Shown: piece by piece, positions 33,552 to 42,899 of the stretch | Layout of the letters: each line of letters begins with the position of its first letter | How positions within the stretch are numbered: the stretch's first letter is position 1 | Assembly: GCA_023228285.1 (NCBI GenBank) | Contig: JALOBM010000011.1 | Span: forward strand, 1 to 48,178 | Source of the DNA: Candidatus Cloacimonadota bacterium | GTDB taxonomy: Bacteria > Cloacimonadota > Cloacimonadia > Cloacimonadales > Cloacimonadaceae | DNA: 48,178 bases | Direction of reading: 5' to 3' | The notes under the pieces: model-generated | Told to the model about the DNA's origin: nothing | Seen by the model: only the letters and a program-made list of their open reading frames with translations | Databases searched by the model: none | Made by a program: the position numbers and the translations under genes

Positions 33552-36500
33552 ATGAGACGATTATTGCTTTTCACGCTGCTGTTAATACTTACACTCAGTC
33601 TTAGCAGCACCATCTTTGCCCAAGTAACCGTTACCTTGGGAGAAGGGACGCAAACCAATAGTACAACTGGTTCCCCTGCTCCTTATGGTACATGGTACAG
33701 AAACTACCGGCAACAGTATCTTGTGCTTTCTAACGAGCTCAATGATATTGGTGGCGGACCTGGAAACATCAACTCCGTCGCCTTCAACGTCGCCGCTTTG
33801 AACAACTGCACACCAATGAACAACTTCAGAGTGCGCATCAAAACAACTGAACAGACTACACTATCAAGCAATTTTGAGGCTGGAACCTACACAGAAGTGT
33901 TCCAGGTCGCAGAGTTCATGCCTGTAGTTGGATGGAATACTCATACTTTCAGCACTCCATTCAACTGGGATGGCGCTTCAAATCTGCTCATCGAAGTGGT
34001 TACCGACCTTATAACTGGTAGCTATGCACAGAATGCCTCAGTTTACTACACGGTAACTTCTCACAATAGCTCCCTGCGCTATCAGAGTGACTCTGAATCT
34101 GCTGATCAGTCCACTACCGGTACCACTTTTGCCGGTCGCTCCAATATGCAAATCAATATGGAAGCGTTGGACATCACAGACTTGAACGCAATGGGTATCA
34201 CTGGCCCCACAACTCCAAACGTAAACTCCACCGTGAACTACACTGTTTCGGTGAAGAACTACAGCCTTACCTCACTTTCTAACTACACCGTCAAACTCAT
34301 GCAAGTTGGTGGCGTGGAACTCGGCAGCGTAGCCGGCACCACTATCCAACCCCAAGAAACTCTTACCTTTACCATGCCCTGGACCCCCACCGTTGTCGGT
34401 GAAACTCAGCTTTATGGTAAAGTAGTAATGACAGGGGACGAAAATCCTGCCAACGACGAAACTGACATGCTTAACATAAACGTGATGGAAGCAGGATTGC
34501 TGGTGGTCGAACTTGGAAACGGCACCGGGACCAATACCAATACCGGACCTTCCCCCTACGGCACATACTACAAGAACTTCCGTCAACAGTATCTGTACAC
34601 AGCGGACGAAATTTATGCCGCCGGCGGCGCACCCGGACTCATCAACTCCCTGGCCTTCAATGTGCAATCCCTTGACCAATGCACAGCCATGCCGAACTAC
34701 AGAATACGCCTGAAACACACCGAACAGGCTGCTCTTACCACAGCCTTTGAAGCCGGTGAATATACCCAAGTATGGCAATCTGCAGAATACATGCCAGTTA
34801 ATGGCTGGAACATTCATGTATTCACTACTCCATTCTTCTGGGATGGCGCTTCCAATCTGCTGGTAGACATCGTTACCGATCTCATTCCCGGCGATTATGC
34901 CCGTAACGCGCTGGTTTATCAGACGGCTACACCTTTTGCCAGCTCTCTGCGTTATCAGAGCGATTCTACTTCTGCAGATACAGCGACAACTGGTAGCGTG
35001 TATTCAGACCGCTCCAATGCTCGTTTCTTCATGATTATTGACGATATGGGCAGCCTCAGCGGAACCGTCACCAGCGGTGGCTCACCTCTGGCTGATGTAC
35101 TGCTCGCTGTGGAAGGCACAGTGTTTACAGCTACCTCTGCTGCAGATGGTAGCTACAACCTGCCTTTCGTACCGGTTGGTTCTCAGACAGTTACCGCTTC
35201 CAAGCATGGTTACATCGACGTAAGTCACACTGTAACCATCGTGGAAGATCAAACTAGTACTCAAGACTTCGTATTGAACCTGCTTCCTCAGGTTGCCGTG
35301 AGCGGAAGAATTGTTGGCAGCGACGCCCCCACCGTGGGTATTGCCGAAGCTGCAATCACTCTCAGCGGTTACGAACCTTACACCGCAACCACAGACGCCA
35401 ACGGTATGTTCAACATCCCGAACGTGTTTGCCAACCACACTTACAACTACACTGCCGCAGCTATTGGCTATGCCTCTACAACCGGTACTCTGGAAGTGGG
35501 CAGCACTGCCGTTAACATGGGTGACATCATTGTGAACGAAGTAGCTTATCCTCCACATAGTGTGGTAGCTACCGAATCTGAGGATTATGCCTCTGTAGCT
35601 TTGCAGTGGGAAGCTCCCGTACCCGGTGGCAGCGGTTTCGAAGACAGCTTTGAAGAATATGCAGATTTCTCGATTGAGTTTGGCGAATGGACACTGGTAG
35701 ACGTGGATCAATCCACCACCTACGGATTCAGTGGTATTTCCTTCCCCAACAGCGGAACCGCGATGTCCTTCATAGTATTCAATCCGGCCACCACCACTCC
35801 TCCGCTGGAAGATAATCCTGCCGTAACCGGTGACAAGTATGCTGCATGCTTTGCATCTACCACCCCTCCGAACAACGACTGGATGATCACTCCCCAGGTA
35901 TTGGGCGGTGGAGAAGTAAGATTCTGGGCCAGAACATATATGCCCGACTACGGCTTGGAACGCTTTAATGTTGGTGTATCCACAACCGGAACTGCTCCTG
36001 CAGACTTCACCATCATCAGCGGAACCACCTATGTAGAAGCTCCGATTGTATGGACCGAGTACGTATATGATCTCTCAGCTTATGCCGGACAGCAGATTTA
36101 TGTTGGCTTGCAATGCGTATCCAATGACGCCTTTATCTTCTTCGTAGATGATTTCTACGTAGGAGATATTCAGGTTCGCACTGCTTCCAGCGCTGCAGCT
36201 ATGAATGTTCCAGTTATAGACATGGTAAAAAATGCTGATGCACGTCGCAGCATCGTTACTCCTAATCCCGTGAACATCGTATCACCTCAGCCCAGAAATA
36301 CCGAACGCTCACTGCAGGGTTACAAAGTGTACCGCCTGCTGTCAGCTGATCAAGCTAACGAAGCCAACTGGGATACCCTGACTGAAAGTACTATCACCCC
36401 TACTAGCTATACAGACAACGCATGGGGTCCCCTGCCTTCCGGTGTTTACAAATATGCCGTGAAAGCACTTTATACAAACAACGTGATGTCCCCTGCAGCT

Positions 36501-38699
36501 TTCTCTGCTGACCTTCACAAAGGCATGATGGGCGTACTGAACGGCACCGTTACCGAATTTGGTACTGGTTTTGCCGTTGAAGGCGCAACTGTCACAGCCG
36601 GTGAATACAGCGGAGTCACAGACGCTACAGGTGAATACAGCTTCCAGGTCTATGCTGGTACTTACAATGTGACTGCCTCCAAGACAGGATATCAATCCTT
36701 TACTCAGGATGGTGTAGTCATCACCGGACTGCAAACTACCACAGTGGACTTTGTCCTTACCGAGATCACCCTGCCTCCAGCTGCCGTAGTAGCTGTAGAA
36801 GCTGGCGATAACATAAACCTCACATGGATGGCTCCCGGTACTGCCGGTGGCGAATGGCTCCACTATGACAGCGGTGAAAACAATGACAGCATCGGAACCG
36901 GTGGCTCAACTAACTTCGACGTAGCTGTACGCTTCCCTCCGAGCGCTCTCACTGATTATGCTGGAATGAGCTTGCATGCCCTCAAAGTATGGCCTGCTCA
37001 GCCCGGAACCTTCACCCTCAAGGTATGGACCGGTGGTGATGCTAGCACTCCTGGTACCTTGGTAGTAGAACAGCCCTTCACTCCTGTACTTGATACCTAT
37101 AATACCGTATTGTTGGACAACCCTGTAACCATCAGCGGAACCGAAGAACTGTGGTTTGGCTACAACTGCAACGTATCCAGCGGATATCCTGCCGGTTGCG
37201 ATGCCGGTCCTGCCACCGATGGACTGGGCAACATGATGTATTTCAATAATGTTTGGGGTACTCTTCTGGATATCAATCCCGATTTGAACTACAACTGGAA
37301 CATCCAGGGTTATGTAGGCTACACCGGTCCCGACCGTGGTGGTCTGATGCCCTTGACTACAAAGACAAACTTCGAGCAAGTAAATGAAGAACGCGCACTG
37401 GATGGTTATAAAGTATGGCGTCTGCTGCAAGGTCAGGAATCCAATGAGGCTCAATGGGCTGCCATTTCTAATATCATTACTACAACTGCTTATCAAGACA
37501 CAGACTGGAGTACCCTGCCTGACGGCATGTACAGATGGGCTGTAAAAGCAGTTTACACAGGCGGTGCCCTCTCCGCTACTGCGTTCTCCAACGTCATTGA
37601 AAGACTTACAGAGATCGGAACCATCTCCGGTTTCGTACGTGATCAACAACAGCAACCCATCAGTGGCGCTACTGTCTCTACCGGAAACTACTCTGCCACT
37701 ACAAACGCCCAAGGCGTTTACAGTATGGCCGTTCCTGCCGGAACCCACTCTGTGGTTGCCAGCCATCCGAATTACACTTCTGTAGTTACAAATGGTGTGA
37801 TTGTTGTTACCAACCAGATCACTACTCTGAACTTCATTCTTCCTCCCAGCGAGGTTTTGTTTGAAGATAGCTTCGAAAGCTATGCAGACTTCAGTACCAC
37901 CTTCGCTCCTTGGATATTGAATGACGTTGATGGATACACAACCTATGGTTTCAGTGGTATTTCCTTCCCCAATAGCGGAACCGCGATGTCCTTCATAGTA
38001 TTCAATCCGGCCACCACCACTCCTCCGCTGGAAGATAATCCTGCTCATACCGGAGACAAATATGTAGCCTGCTTTGCATCTACTACCGCTCCAAACAACG
38101 ACTGGATGATCACTCCGGTGCTTCCCGGTGGCGGTGAATTGAAATTCTGGGCAAGGACTTACATGCCCGATTACGGCTTGGAACGCATCAAAGTTGGTGT
38201 GTCCACAACTGGAACAGCTCCTGAAGACTTCACCATCATCAGTGAAGGTACTTACCTGGAAGTTCCGATTGAATGGACTGAATATACCTTTGATCTCGCC
38301 AGCTATTACGGTCAGCAGATCCATATCGCCCTCAACTGCGTATCAAACGACGCCTTCATCCTCTTCGTGGACGATGTAGAATACTCCGGTTCTGGTGATG
38401 CCGATGACGTGGTAGCCGTACATAAAAACGCCCTCAATGGCAACTATCCGAACCCCTTCAACCCCGAGACCACCATCTCCTTCAGCGTGATGAACGACGG
38501 TCCCGTAAACATCGACATCTACAACGTGAAAGGCCAGCTTGTACGCACGCTTGTCAAGGACGTGAAAGCTGCCGGTGACCACACTGTGGTTTGGAAAGGT
38601 ACAGATAACAACGGTCGTGCAGTATCCAGCGGTGTTTACTACTACAAGATGACCACTGGCAAATACAGCTCAACCAAGAAAATGATCCTCATGAAATAA
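33552..38699 (+). CDS. Giant multidomain secreted surface protein with T9SS-type sorting module
   Basis: Complete 1715-residue protein. Signal peptide ~1-23 (MRRLLLFTLLLILTLSLSS...FAQ). Modules: beta domain A1 (~24-215), CARDB-like (~215-315), beta domain A2 (~316-500, a close copy of A1), two carboxypeptidase-regulatory-like domains (~500-665), FN3 with anchor-J-like domain (~690-875), a third regulatory-like domain (~995-1075), one YPAGCD module (~1090-1260), a fourth regulatory-like domain (~1360-1435), and a second anchor-J-like domain (~1436-1605). The last ~90 residues are the FlgD-Ig/T9SS sorting domain (NGNYPNPFNPETTI..., ending KKMILMK), nearly the same as in the first giant protein. 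It is probably exported and attached to the surface for adhesion or polymer capture. AAAGGAG precedes the start; a strong terminator follows the stop. Confidence 0.92.
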   Translation: MRRLLLFTLLLILTLSLSSTIFAQVTVTLGEGTQTNSTTGSPAPYGTWYRNYRQQYLVLSNELNDIGGGPGNINSVAFNVAALNNCTPMNNFRVRIKTTEQTTLSSNFEAGTYTEVFQVAEFMPVVGWNTHTFSTPFNWDGASNLLIEVVTDLITGSYAQNASVYYTVTSHNSSLRYQSDSESADQSTTGTTFAGRSNMQINMEALDITDLNAMGITGPTTPNVNSTVNYTVSVKNYSLTSLSNYTVKLMQVGGVELGSVAGTTIQPQETLTFTMPWTPTVVGETQLYGKVVMTGDENPANDETDMLNINVMEAGLLVVELGNGTGTNTNTGPSPYGTYYKNFRQQYLYTADEIYAAGGAPGLINSLAFNVQSLDQCTAMPNYRIRLKHTEQAALTTAFEAGEYTQVWQSAEYMPVNGWNIHVFTTPFFWDGASNLLVDIVTDLIPGDYARNALVYQTATPFASSLRYQSDSTSADTATTGSVYSDRSNARFFMIIDDMGSLSGTVTSGGSPLADVLLAVEGTVFTATSAADGSYNLPFVPVGSQTVTASKHGYIDVSHTVTIVEDQTSTQDFVLNLLPQVAVSGRIVGSDAPTVGIAEAAITLSGYEPYTATTDANGMFNIPNVFANHTYNYTAAAIGYASTTGTLEVGSTAVNMGDIIVNEVAYPPHSVVATESEDYASVALQWEAPVPGGSGFEDSFEEYADFSIEFGEWTLVDVDQSTTYGFSGISFPNSGTAMSFIVFNPATTTPPLEDNPAVTGDKYAACFASTTPPNNDWMITPQVLGGGEVRFWARTYMPDYGLERFNVGVSTTGTAPADFTIISGTTYVEAPIVWTEYVYDLSAYAGQQIYVGLQCVSNDAFIFFVDDFYVGDIQVRTASSAAAMNVPVIDMVKNADARRSIVTPNPVNIVSPQPRNTERSLQGYKVYRLLSADQANEANWDTLTESTITPTSYTDNAWGPLPSGVYKYAVKALYTNNVMSPAAFSADLHKGMMGVLNGTVTEFGTGFAVEGATVTAGEYSGVTDATGEYSFQVYAGTYNVTASKTGYQSFTQDGVVITGLQTTTVDFVLTEITLPPAAVVAVEAGDNINLTWMAPGTAGGEWLHYDSGENNDSIGTGGSTNFDVAVRFPPSALTDYAGMSLHALKVWPAQPGTFTLKVWTGGDASTPGTLVVEQPFTPVLDTYNTVLLDNPVTISGTEELWFGYNCNVSSGYPAGCDAGPATDGLGNMMYFNNVWGTLLDINPDLNYNWNIQGYVGYTGPDRGGLMPLTTKTNFEQVNEERALDGYKVWRLLQGQESNEAQWAAISNIITTTAYQDTDWSTLPDGMYRWAVKAVYTGGALSATAFSNVIERLTEIGTISGFVRDQQQQPISGATVSTGNYSATTNAQGVYSMAVPAGTHSVVASHPNYTSVVTNGVIVVTNQITTLNFILPPSEVLFEDSFESYADFSTTFAPWILNDVDGYTTYGFSGISFPNSGTAMSFIVFNPATTTPPLEDNPAHTGDKYVACFASTTAPNNDWMITPVLPGGGELKFWARTYMPDYGLERIKVGVSTTGTAPEDFTIISEGTYLEVPIEWTEYTFDLASYYGQQIHIALNCVSNDAFILFVDDVEYSGSGDADDVVAVHKNALNGNYPNPFNPETTISFSVMNDGPVNIDIYNVKGQLVRTLVKDVKAAGDHTVVWKGTDNNGRAVSSGVYYYKMTTGKYSSTKKMILMK
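35727..35821 (+). repeat. Intragenic 95-bp direct repeat, copy A
   Basis: Matches 37950-38044 at 94 of 95 bases (one C/T difference, silent). It encodes the FSGISFPNSGTAMSFIVFNP core of the anchor-J-like domain. Flanking sequence diverges quickly, as expected for gene conversion. Confidence 0.92.
37950..38044 (+). repeat. Intragenic 95-bp direct repeat, copy B
   Basis: Second copy of the tract at 35727-35821, in the C-terminal anchor-J-like domain of the same protein. Confidence 0.92.
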
Positions 38700-38725
38700 G
38701 CGAAAAGCTTATCCATGAATACAAT

Positions 38726-38749
38726 AGGCTCCCTTCGGGGAGCCTTTTT
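38726..38749 (+). terminator. Rho-independent terminator of the second giant gene
   Basis: An 8-bp perfect stem AGGCTCCC / GGGAGCCT with a TTCG tetraloop, then TTTT. It shares the stem core with the terminator of the first giant gene at 5.4 kb. Confidence 0.93.
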
Positions 38750-38827
38750 CGTTCTCATTCATCCGGTACGATAATTCCCAGCAGGATTTCTCTTGACCTA
38801 TCACGGCATTTCGGACTACATGCGCCA

Positions 38828-39655
38828 ATGTTCAATATTTCAGAATGCACTGTTCGTTTGGCCCTGCCGCAGGATAAAACCGGGCTGATTGATATCTCCA
38901 GGCACATCTGGGGAGGAACTGACTATCTGCCGCAGATTGTGGATCGCTGGATAGCCGAACCATGGTTCTATGTGTGTGAATACCGCGGTAAGGTCATCGC
39001 CTGCCTGAAGCTGAGCAAGCTTCCGGATAATGTATTGTGGTTCGAGGGCTTGCGAGTACACAAAGACTTTCAGGGCAAGGGTGTAGCAAAGCTGATGAAC
39101 AGCGAAATGATGCTTTTAGCAAAGCGTCTGAGAGCGCATGATCCCCTGCTCAGGTTCGAATTCTGCACATACTACAAGAATATCGGAAGCATGGCGCTCA
39201 CTTCAAAACTGGGTTCGGTGCAAGTGGAAGCTTTTTACTCCCTGACAAAATGCGGTGTGCATCGAACTGCAAAGCCCGAATTCATCAAGGATATCGATGA
39301 ATCCATCTTTAATTACTATCCAAATTACCTGCCTCTGAATTGGCAGGTTGTACATAGCAAACAAGAGAGCCTGGAGTATATCTCGCAGAATGCGGTGGTG
39401 TTTCAGACTCCTCATTCCCGCTATTTGATGGGAAGAATAGGCGACCCCTGCATCACTTTTCTGCAGCCTCCCACAGAGTATTTGAAAGAGGATCTGCCCT
39501 ATTTCCAGTATTTCTTTGGCGCACGCAAGCACATCAGCGTAATCTTGAACTCAGGTTTTAAAAGCTATCTTCCCTTTATGTACCGCCATAAATTCTTTTT
39601 CTGGGGTGAAACCTCTGAAGAAGCGCTGAATATGCTGGTATTCACCTTGCCATAA
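38828..39655 (+). CDS. GNAT-family N-acetyltransferase with extra C-terminal domain
   Basis: 275 residues. The N-terminal ~150 form a GNAT domain. Beta strands lead to the acetyl-CoA loop in LRVHKDFQGKGVAKLMNSEMM (Q/RxxGxG/A pattern QGKGVA), with FEFCTYYKNIGSMALTSKLGS as the following strand-helix. Such enzymes move acetyl groups to amines; the acceptor cannot be told. The C-terminal ~120 residues are unassigned, with YFQYFFGARKHISVILNSGFK perhaps forming a second GNAT-like half. No good ribosome binding site lies before the ATG at 38828, so expression or the exact start is uncertain. Confidence 0.82.
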   Translation: MFNISECTVRLALPQDKTGLIDISRHIWGGTDYLPQIVDRWIAEPWFYVCEYRGKVIACLKLSKLPDNVLWFEGLRVHKDFQGKGVAKLMNSEMMLLAKRLRAHDPLLRFEFCTYYKNIGSMALTSKLGSVQVEAFYSLTKCGVHRTAKPEFIKDIDESIFNYYPNYLPLNWQVVHSKQESLEYISQNAVVFQTPHSRYLMGRIGDPCITFLQPPTEYLKEDLPYFQYFFGARKHISVILNSGFKSYLPFMYRHKFFFWGETSEEALNMLVFTLP

Positions 39656-39686
39656 CAACTTCTCCCGAAGCCCAATCTCTACGATT

Positions 39687-39785
39687 CAAGCAGTGCCGAA
39701 CGAGATATAAAGGTGAAATAACGCAGTGCCCACCCGATGATAACGGGATGATATCTCCTTTGGCAGACGATGCAGCAAAGGGAGA
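39687..39785 (-). repeat. Dispersed intergenic palindromic element, copy 5 (inverted orientation)
   Basis: Read on the - strand it gives GATATCATCCCGTTATCATC, a centre GGTGGGCACT, then TTTATATCTCGTTCGGCACTG, aligning with the copy at 13.8 kb. It fills most of the gap between the GNAT gene and the DUF6754-like operon, and is the only copy in the opposite orientation. Confidence 0.7.
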
Positions 39786-39983
39786 GACGTGGCCAATATT
39801 GGTAAAGGGGATTTACTGATCTGCAGATCGAGAGACAAATTGACGCAGCGGATATCAGTTTTGAGGAAAACCAAGGTGCGTTATTTGAGCTTTACAAAAA
39901 AGTATTTGACACAATAGGCCATCCATAGCATTTGGACAGGCAGTGAGAAATGTAATTTTAACGTACGAATAGGAGTGAACTGT

Positions 39984-42887
39984 ATGAGGTTAGACAAGCG
40001 TCGCCTTATCCTGATCCTGCTTGTTGCTTTTATCCTCGGACTTACGATGGTAACAGCACAAAAGCAGGATACCAGAGATGAGAACGTAGTTGCAGATTTT
40101 AGCGTGTCGGATGTTCCGGCAGACGACGGTTCGGGACTGATGTTGTCTTGGAAGCCCTTGGATCGCAGCAAGCGAATCATCGAATATCGTGTCTATCGTG
40201 GTATCAAACCCGATCAATTGTTCTATTTAGAAACCATCCAGGTCAATCCCAAAAGCGGCGTTGCTTCAGACGTAATGTATTATTATGACAACTCCGCCAG
40301 TGAGCTTTCCGATGCGAGTTTTCCCGCAAAACTAAAATTGGAAAAGGGGCAACCGTCAAATGGCATATTATATAAGAATCCCCCTCGTGACCTGAAGTTT
40401 ACCGCATCATTGCTGGATCACTTCCAAATGATTTCTCTTTCAAACCGCAATCACTTCTACAAACGTAGTCAAGAAGTGGTGGTGGATCCCGAGGCCGAAG
40501 AGATCAATAGTTATGCCGGTATGAAGGCAAACCAACAGACAGTATTGGGTTTTTTGAAGCCCGGCAGTACATACTATTATACGGTAGTGGCTGTTGATGA
40601 ACGTCAGCGGCTCTTGCCCAATGCTCCGGTGCAATCCGGAAGCCCGATTCCAAACCGTCCGGATCCATCTCCCGCTCTTCACAGTGTGTTACTGCAAGAC
40701 ATCGGCGAGCTGCGCTTTGAATGGGAGTATCCCATCTACAAAAGTTCTTTGGTTCAATACCGCATTTGGCAAATGAATAACATAGTCCCCAAAAGCTGGG
40801 ATGAGATGAGACAAAACATCCTTTCCCTGGAAGGAATGGGACGCCTTGTAGCCCAGGGAGCGGTTGGCGGCGGAGCTTTACCAAACTACACCAAAGTGGA
40901 AGTGGGCGAAGGTATCGCCGGATTCAATGGCTCCACCTTCGTATTGGAACTCATCGATGCATACGGTGCTTCATCGTTCTCCCCGCTATCACAGCCTCGC
41001 CTGTTGAATAGCGATGCCCTTCCTCCCCGCACTGACTTCTGGGTGGAAGATAAACCCAACGATAAGGGCGATCGCCTGTCCGTGGTGTGGGATCATCCCA
41101 TCATCTTTGTTGTGAAGACCACATCTTTGAATAAAGAGAATACTCGCCTGCGCGTGAACTATCAATTGAATAAGACCGAGAATCAGGAAGTAAGCAATAT
41201 ATGGTTCAGCTTCTATGATCCGGAGAATGGCACAGAACTGGCCACCATCAAAGAATTCTATCAGGACGACAGCGTCATCCTGAAGCTGCCGGATGATTAC
41301 GATTTTAAGAAGGGTGTAAAAGCGAAGATCACCATGACCGGCAAGCCTGAAATACCCGAAGATTATGTGATCGAACAAGACTTGGAGTACAATCCCGGAA
41401 TGATGGCCTTACTGCCCGCAAAAGCGCTGTATCGCAATGGTAGAGATGTATCCAATATCTTCAACGTGGTGTATCGCAAATATATGCACTCTCCCGCCTG
41501 GCGCTTGATTATGAAGAATACATCCTATGATAACTCTTTGGATGTAACAGTTCCTTACGGCACAAATGCCCAGAAACTGGTTCAGGGTATCAGCTATGCC
41601 GAAGGTGATTCCATGATTATGCACATTGTGGGGGCAGAGGGTGTGGAGCGCACAGCCCGTAAGCTGATACCCGGAGAGCGCAAAGCGCCGGTAACGATGA
41701 TGTCGCATGTAGTGGATTTCTTGTGGGATGCCAAGAACGAAGTATTGGTGAGCACCAGTCTGTTTGAGGGCAGAGCCCGCGAAATGCACGAGAAGACAAT
41801 AGCGGAAGCTCAAGCCGCCATTGCAGAATTGGAAGCCGCCAAAGAAGGTGCCGATGAAGCTACATTGGCCTCGCTGAATGCTCAGATCGAGCGTCAACAA
41901 GCTATTCTGGACACATATAGCAACAATGAAACAGTGCAGCATGCTCTGAACACCAAAAGCAATGGCTCACGCCTCAAACAAATTCTGAAAGCGTATGACA
42001 ACTTTATGCGCAGCCAGAGTTTCCTGGTGGTGAAAACCGATAGCAAGGGACTGTTTGTGGAGTCTGAACCGTTGGAGAATGGTGTTAATACAGCGTATTT
42101 CATGCCAGTATCAAACTGGTTTGACAACAATAAATGGGTGACACTCTTTACTACCTTGCTCTTTGTGGGGATTGTGGTGGTATTCGTGAACCTTGCCAAG
42201 CGCGGGAAAGACCTCTATATACGTCCGATTGCGGGTTTGCAGGAGATCGACAACGCCATCGGCCGCGCTACCGAGATGGGCCGCCCAATGTTGTATTGCA
42301 TGGGTAATGGCTCCATATCTGATGTGGCGACCATCGCATCCATGGGTATTTTAGGATTGGTGGCACGTCGCGCTGCGGAATATGACACTAAGCTCATAGT
42401 TCCCTGTTACGACTACATCATCATGCCCATCGCTCAGGAAATCGTGCGAGAAGCCCACTATGCCGTGGGTCGTCCGGACACCTATGATCGTAACAATGTA
42501 TTCTACCTTACCAATGTGCAATTTGCTTATGTGGCAGGCGTGAATGGTATCATGATCCGTGAGCGGATGGCAACCAACTTTTTCCTGGGCTACTTTGCTG
42601 CGGAAGCGCTGTTGATGACGGAAACTGGAAATACAGTAGGTGCTGTGCAGATTGCCGGTACGGACGCAGTTACACAGATTCCGTTCTTCATCACGACTTG
42701 CGACTACACTTTGATCGGAGAGGAATTGTATGCCGCGAGTGCCTATTTGAACCGCGAACCGATGCTTTTGGGCACCCTGAAAGCTCAGGACTATTTCAAG
42801 TTCTTTATCTTGTCCATCGTGATCGTTGGAGCTATATTGTCCAGCTTCGGGATCACTGGATTAACCACTTTGCTGCCAGAGAAATAA
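39984..42887 (+). CDS. DUF6754-like membrane protein with large extracytoplasmic FN3-type region (paralogue A)
   Basis: 967 residues. Signal peptide or TM ~6-25, FN3-like beta domains (~35-210 and onward; VADFSVSDVPADDGSGLML...LSWKPLDRSKRIIEYRVYRG), other beta regions, and a predicted coiled coil (~600-650; EAQAAIAELEAAKEGADEA...). TM ~718-738 leads to a conserved domain (~742-935): YIRPIAGLQEIDNAIGRATE, MGRPMLYCMGNG, VGRPDTYDRNN, TETGNTVGAVQIAGTDAVTQ, then IPFFITTCDYTLIGEE. A last TM follows (~939-960). I recognise this as DUF6754-like; function unknown. Basic residues after the TM (NLAKRGKD) place the conserved domain in the cytoplasm. ATG 39984 is chosen because AGGAG lies 8 nt upstream. 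It leads a cluster of membrane genes. Confidence 0.78.
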   Translation: MRLDKRRLILILLVAFILGLTMVTAQKQDTRDENVVADFSVSDVPADDGSGLMLSWKPLDRSKRIIEYRVYRGIKPDQLFYLETIQVNPKSGVASDVMYYYDNSASELSDASFPAKLKLEKGQPSNGILYKNPPRDLKFTASLLDHFQMISLSNRNHFYKRSQEVVVDPEAEEINSYAGMKANQQTVLGFLKPGSTYYYTVVAVDERQRLLPNAPVQSGSPIPNRPDPSPALHSVLLQDIGELRFEWEYPIYKSSLVQYRIWQMNNIVPKSWDEMRQNILSLEGMGRLVAQGAVGGGALPNYTKVEVGEGIAGFNGSTFVLELIDAYGASSFSPLSQPRLLNSDALPPRTDFWVEDKPNDKGDRLSVVWDHPIIFVVKTTSLNKENTRLRVNYQLNKTENQEVSNIWFSFYDPENGTELATIKEFYQDDSVILKLPDDYDFKKGVKAKITMTGKPEIPEDYVIEQDLEYNPGMMALLPAKALYRNGRDVSNIFNVVYRKYMHSPAWRLIMKNTSYDNSLDVTVPYGTNAQKLVQGISYAEGDSMIMHIVGAEGVERTARKLIPGERKAPVTMMSHVVDFLWDAKNEVLVSTSLFEGRAREMHEKTIAEAQAAIAELEAAKEGADEATLASLNAQIERQQAILDTYSNNETVQHALNTKSNGSRLKQILKAYDNFMRSQSFLVVKTDSKGLFVESEPLENGVNTAYFMPVSNWFDNNKWVTLFTTLLFVGIVVVFVNLAKRGKDLYIRPIAGLQEIDNAIGRATEMGRPMLYCMGNGSISDVATIASMGILGLVARRAAEYDTKLIVPCYDYIIMPIAQEIVREAHYAVGRPDTYDRNNVFYLTNVQFAYVAGVNGIMIRERMATNFFLGYFAAEALLMTETGNTVGAVQIAGTDAVTQIPFFITTCDYTLIGEELYAASAYLNREPMLLGTLKAQDYFKFFILSIVIVGAILSSFGITGLTTLLPEK

Positions 42888-42899
42888 ACGAGGTTTTCA

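Noticed and set aside
36906..38324. 472-codon open frame on the - strand inside the second giant gene
   Set aside because: It is antisense to a protein with clear domains, and its composition (many Cys, Ser, Gly, His) is typical of a shadow frame. No ribosome binding site or family similarity was seen.
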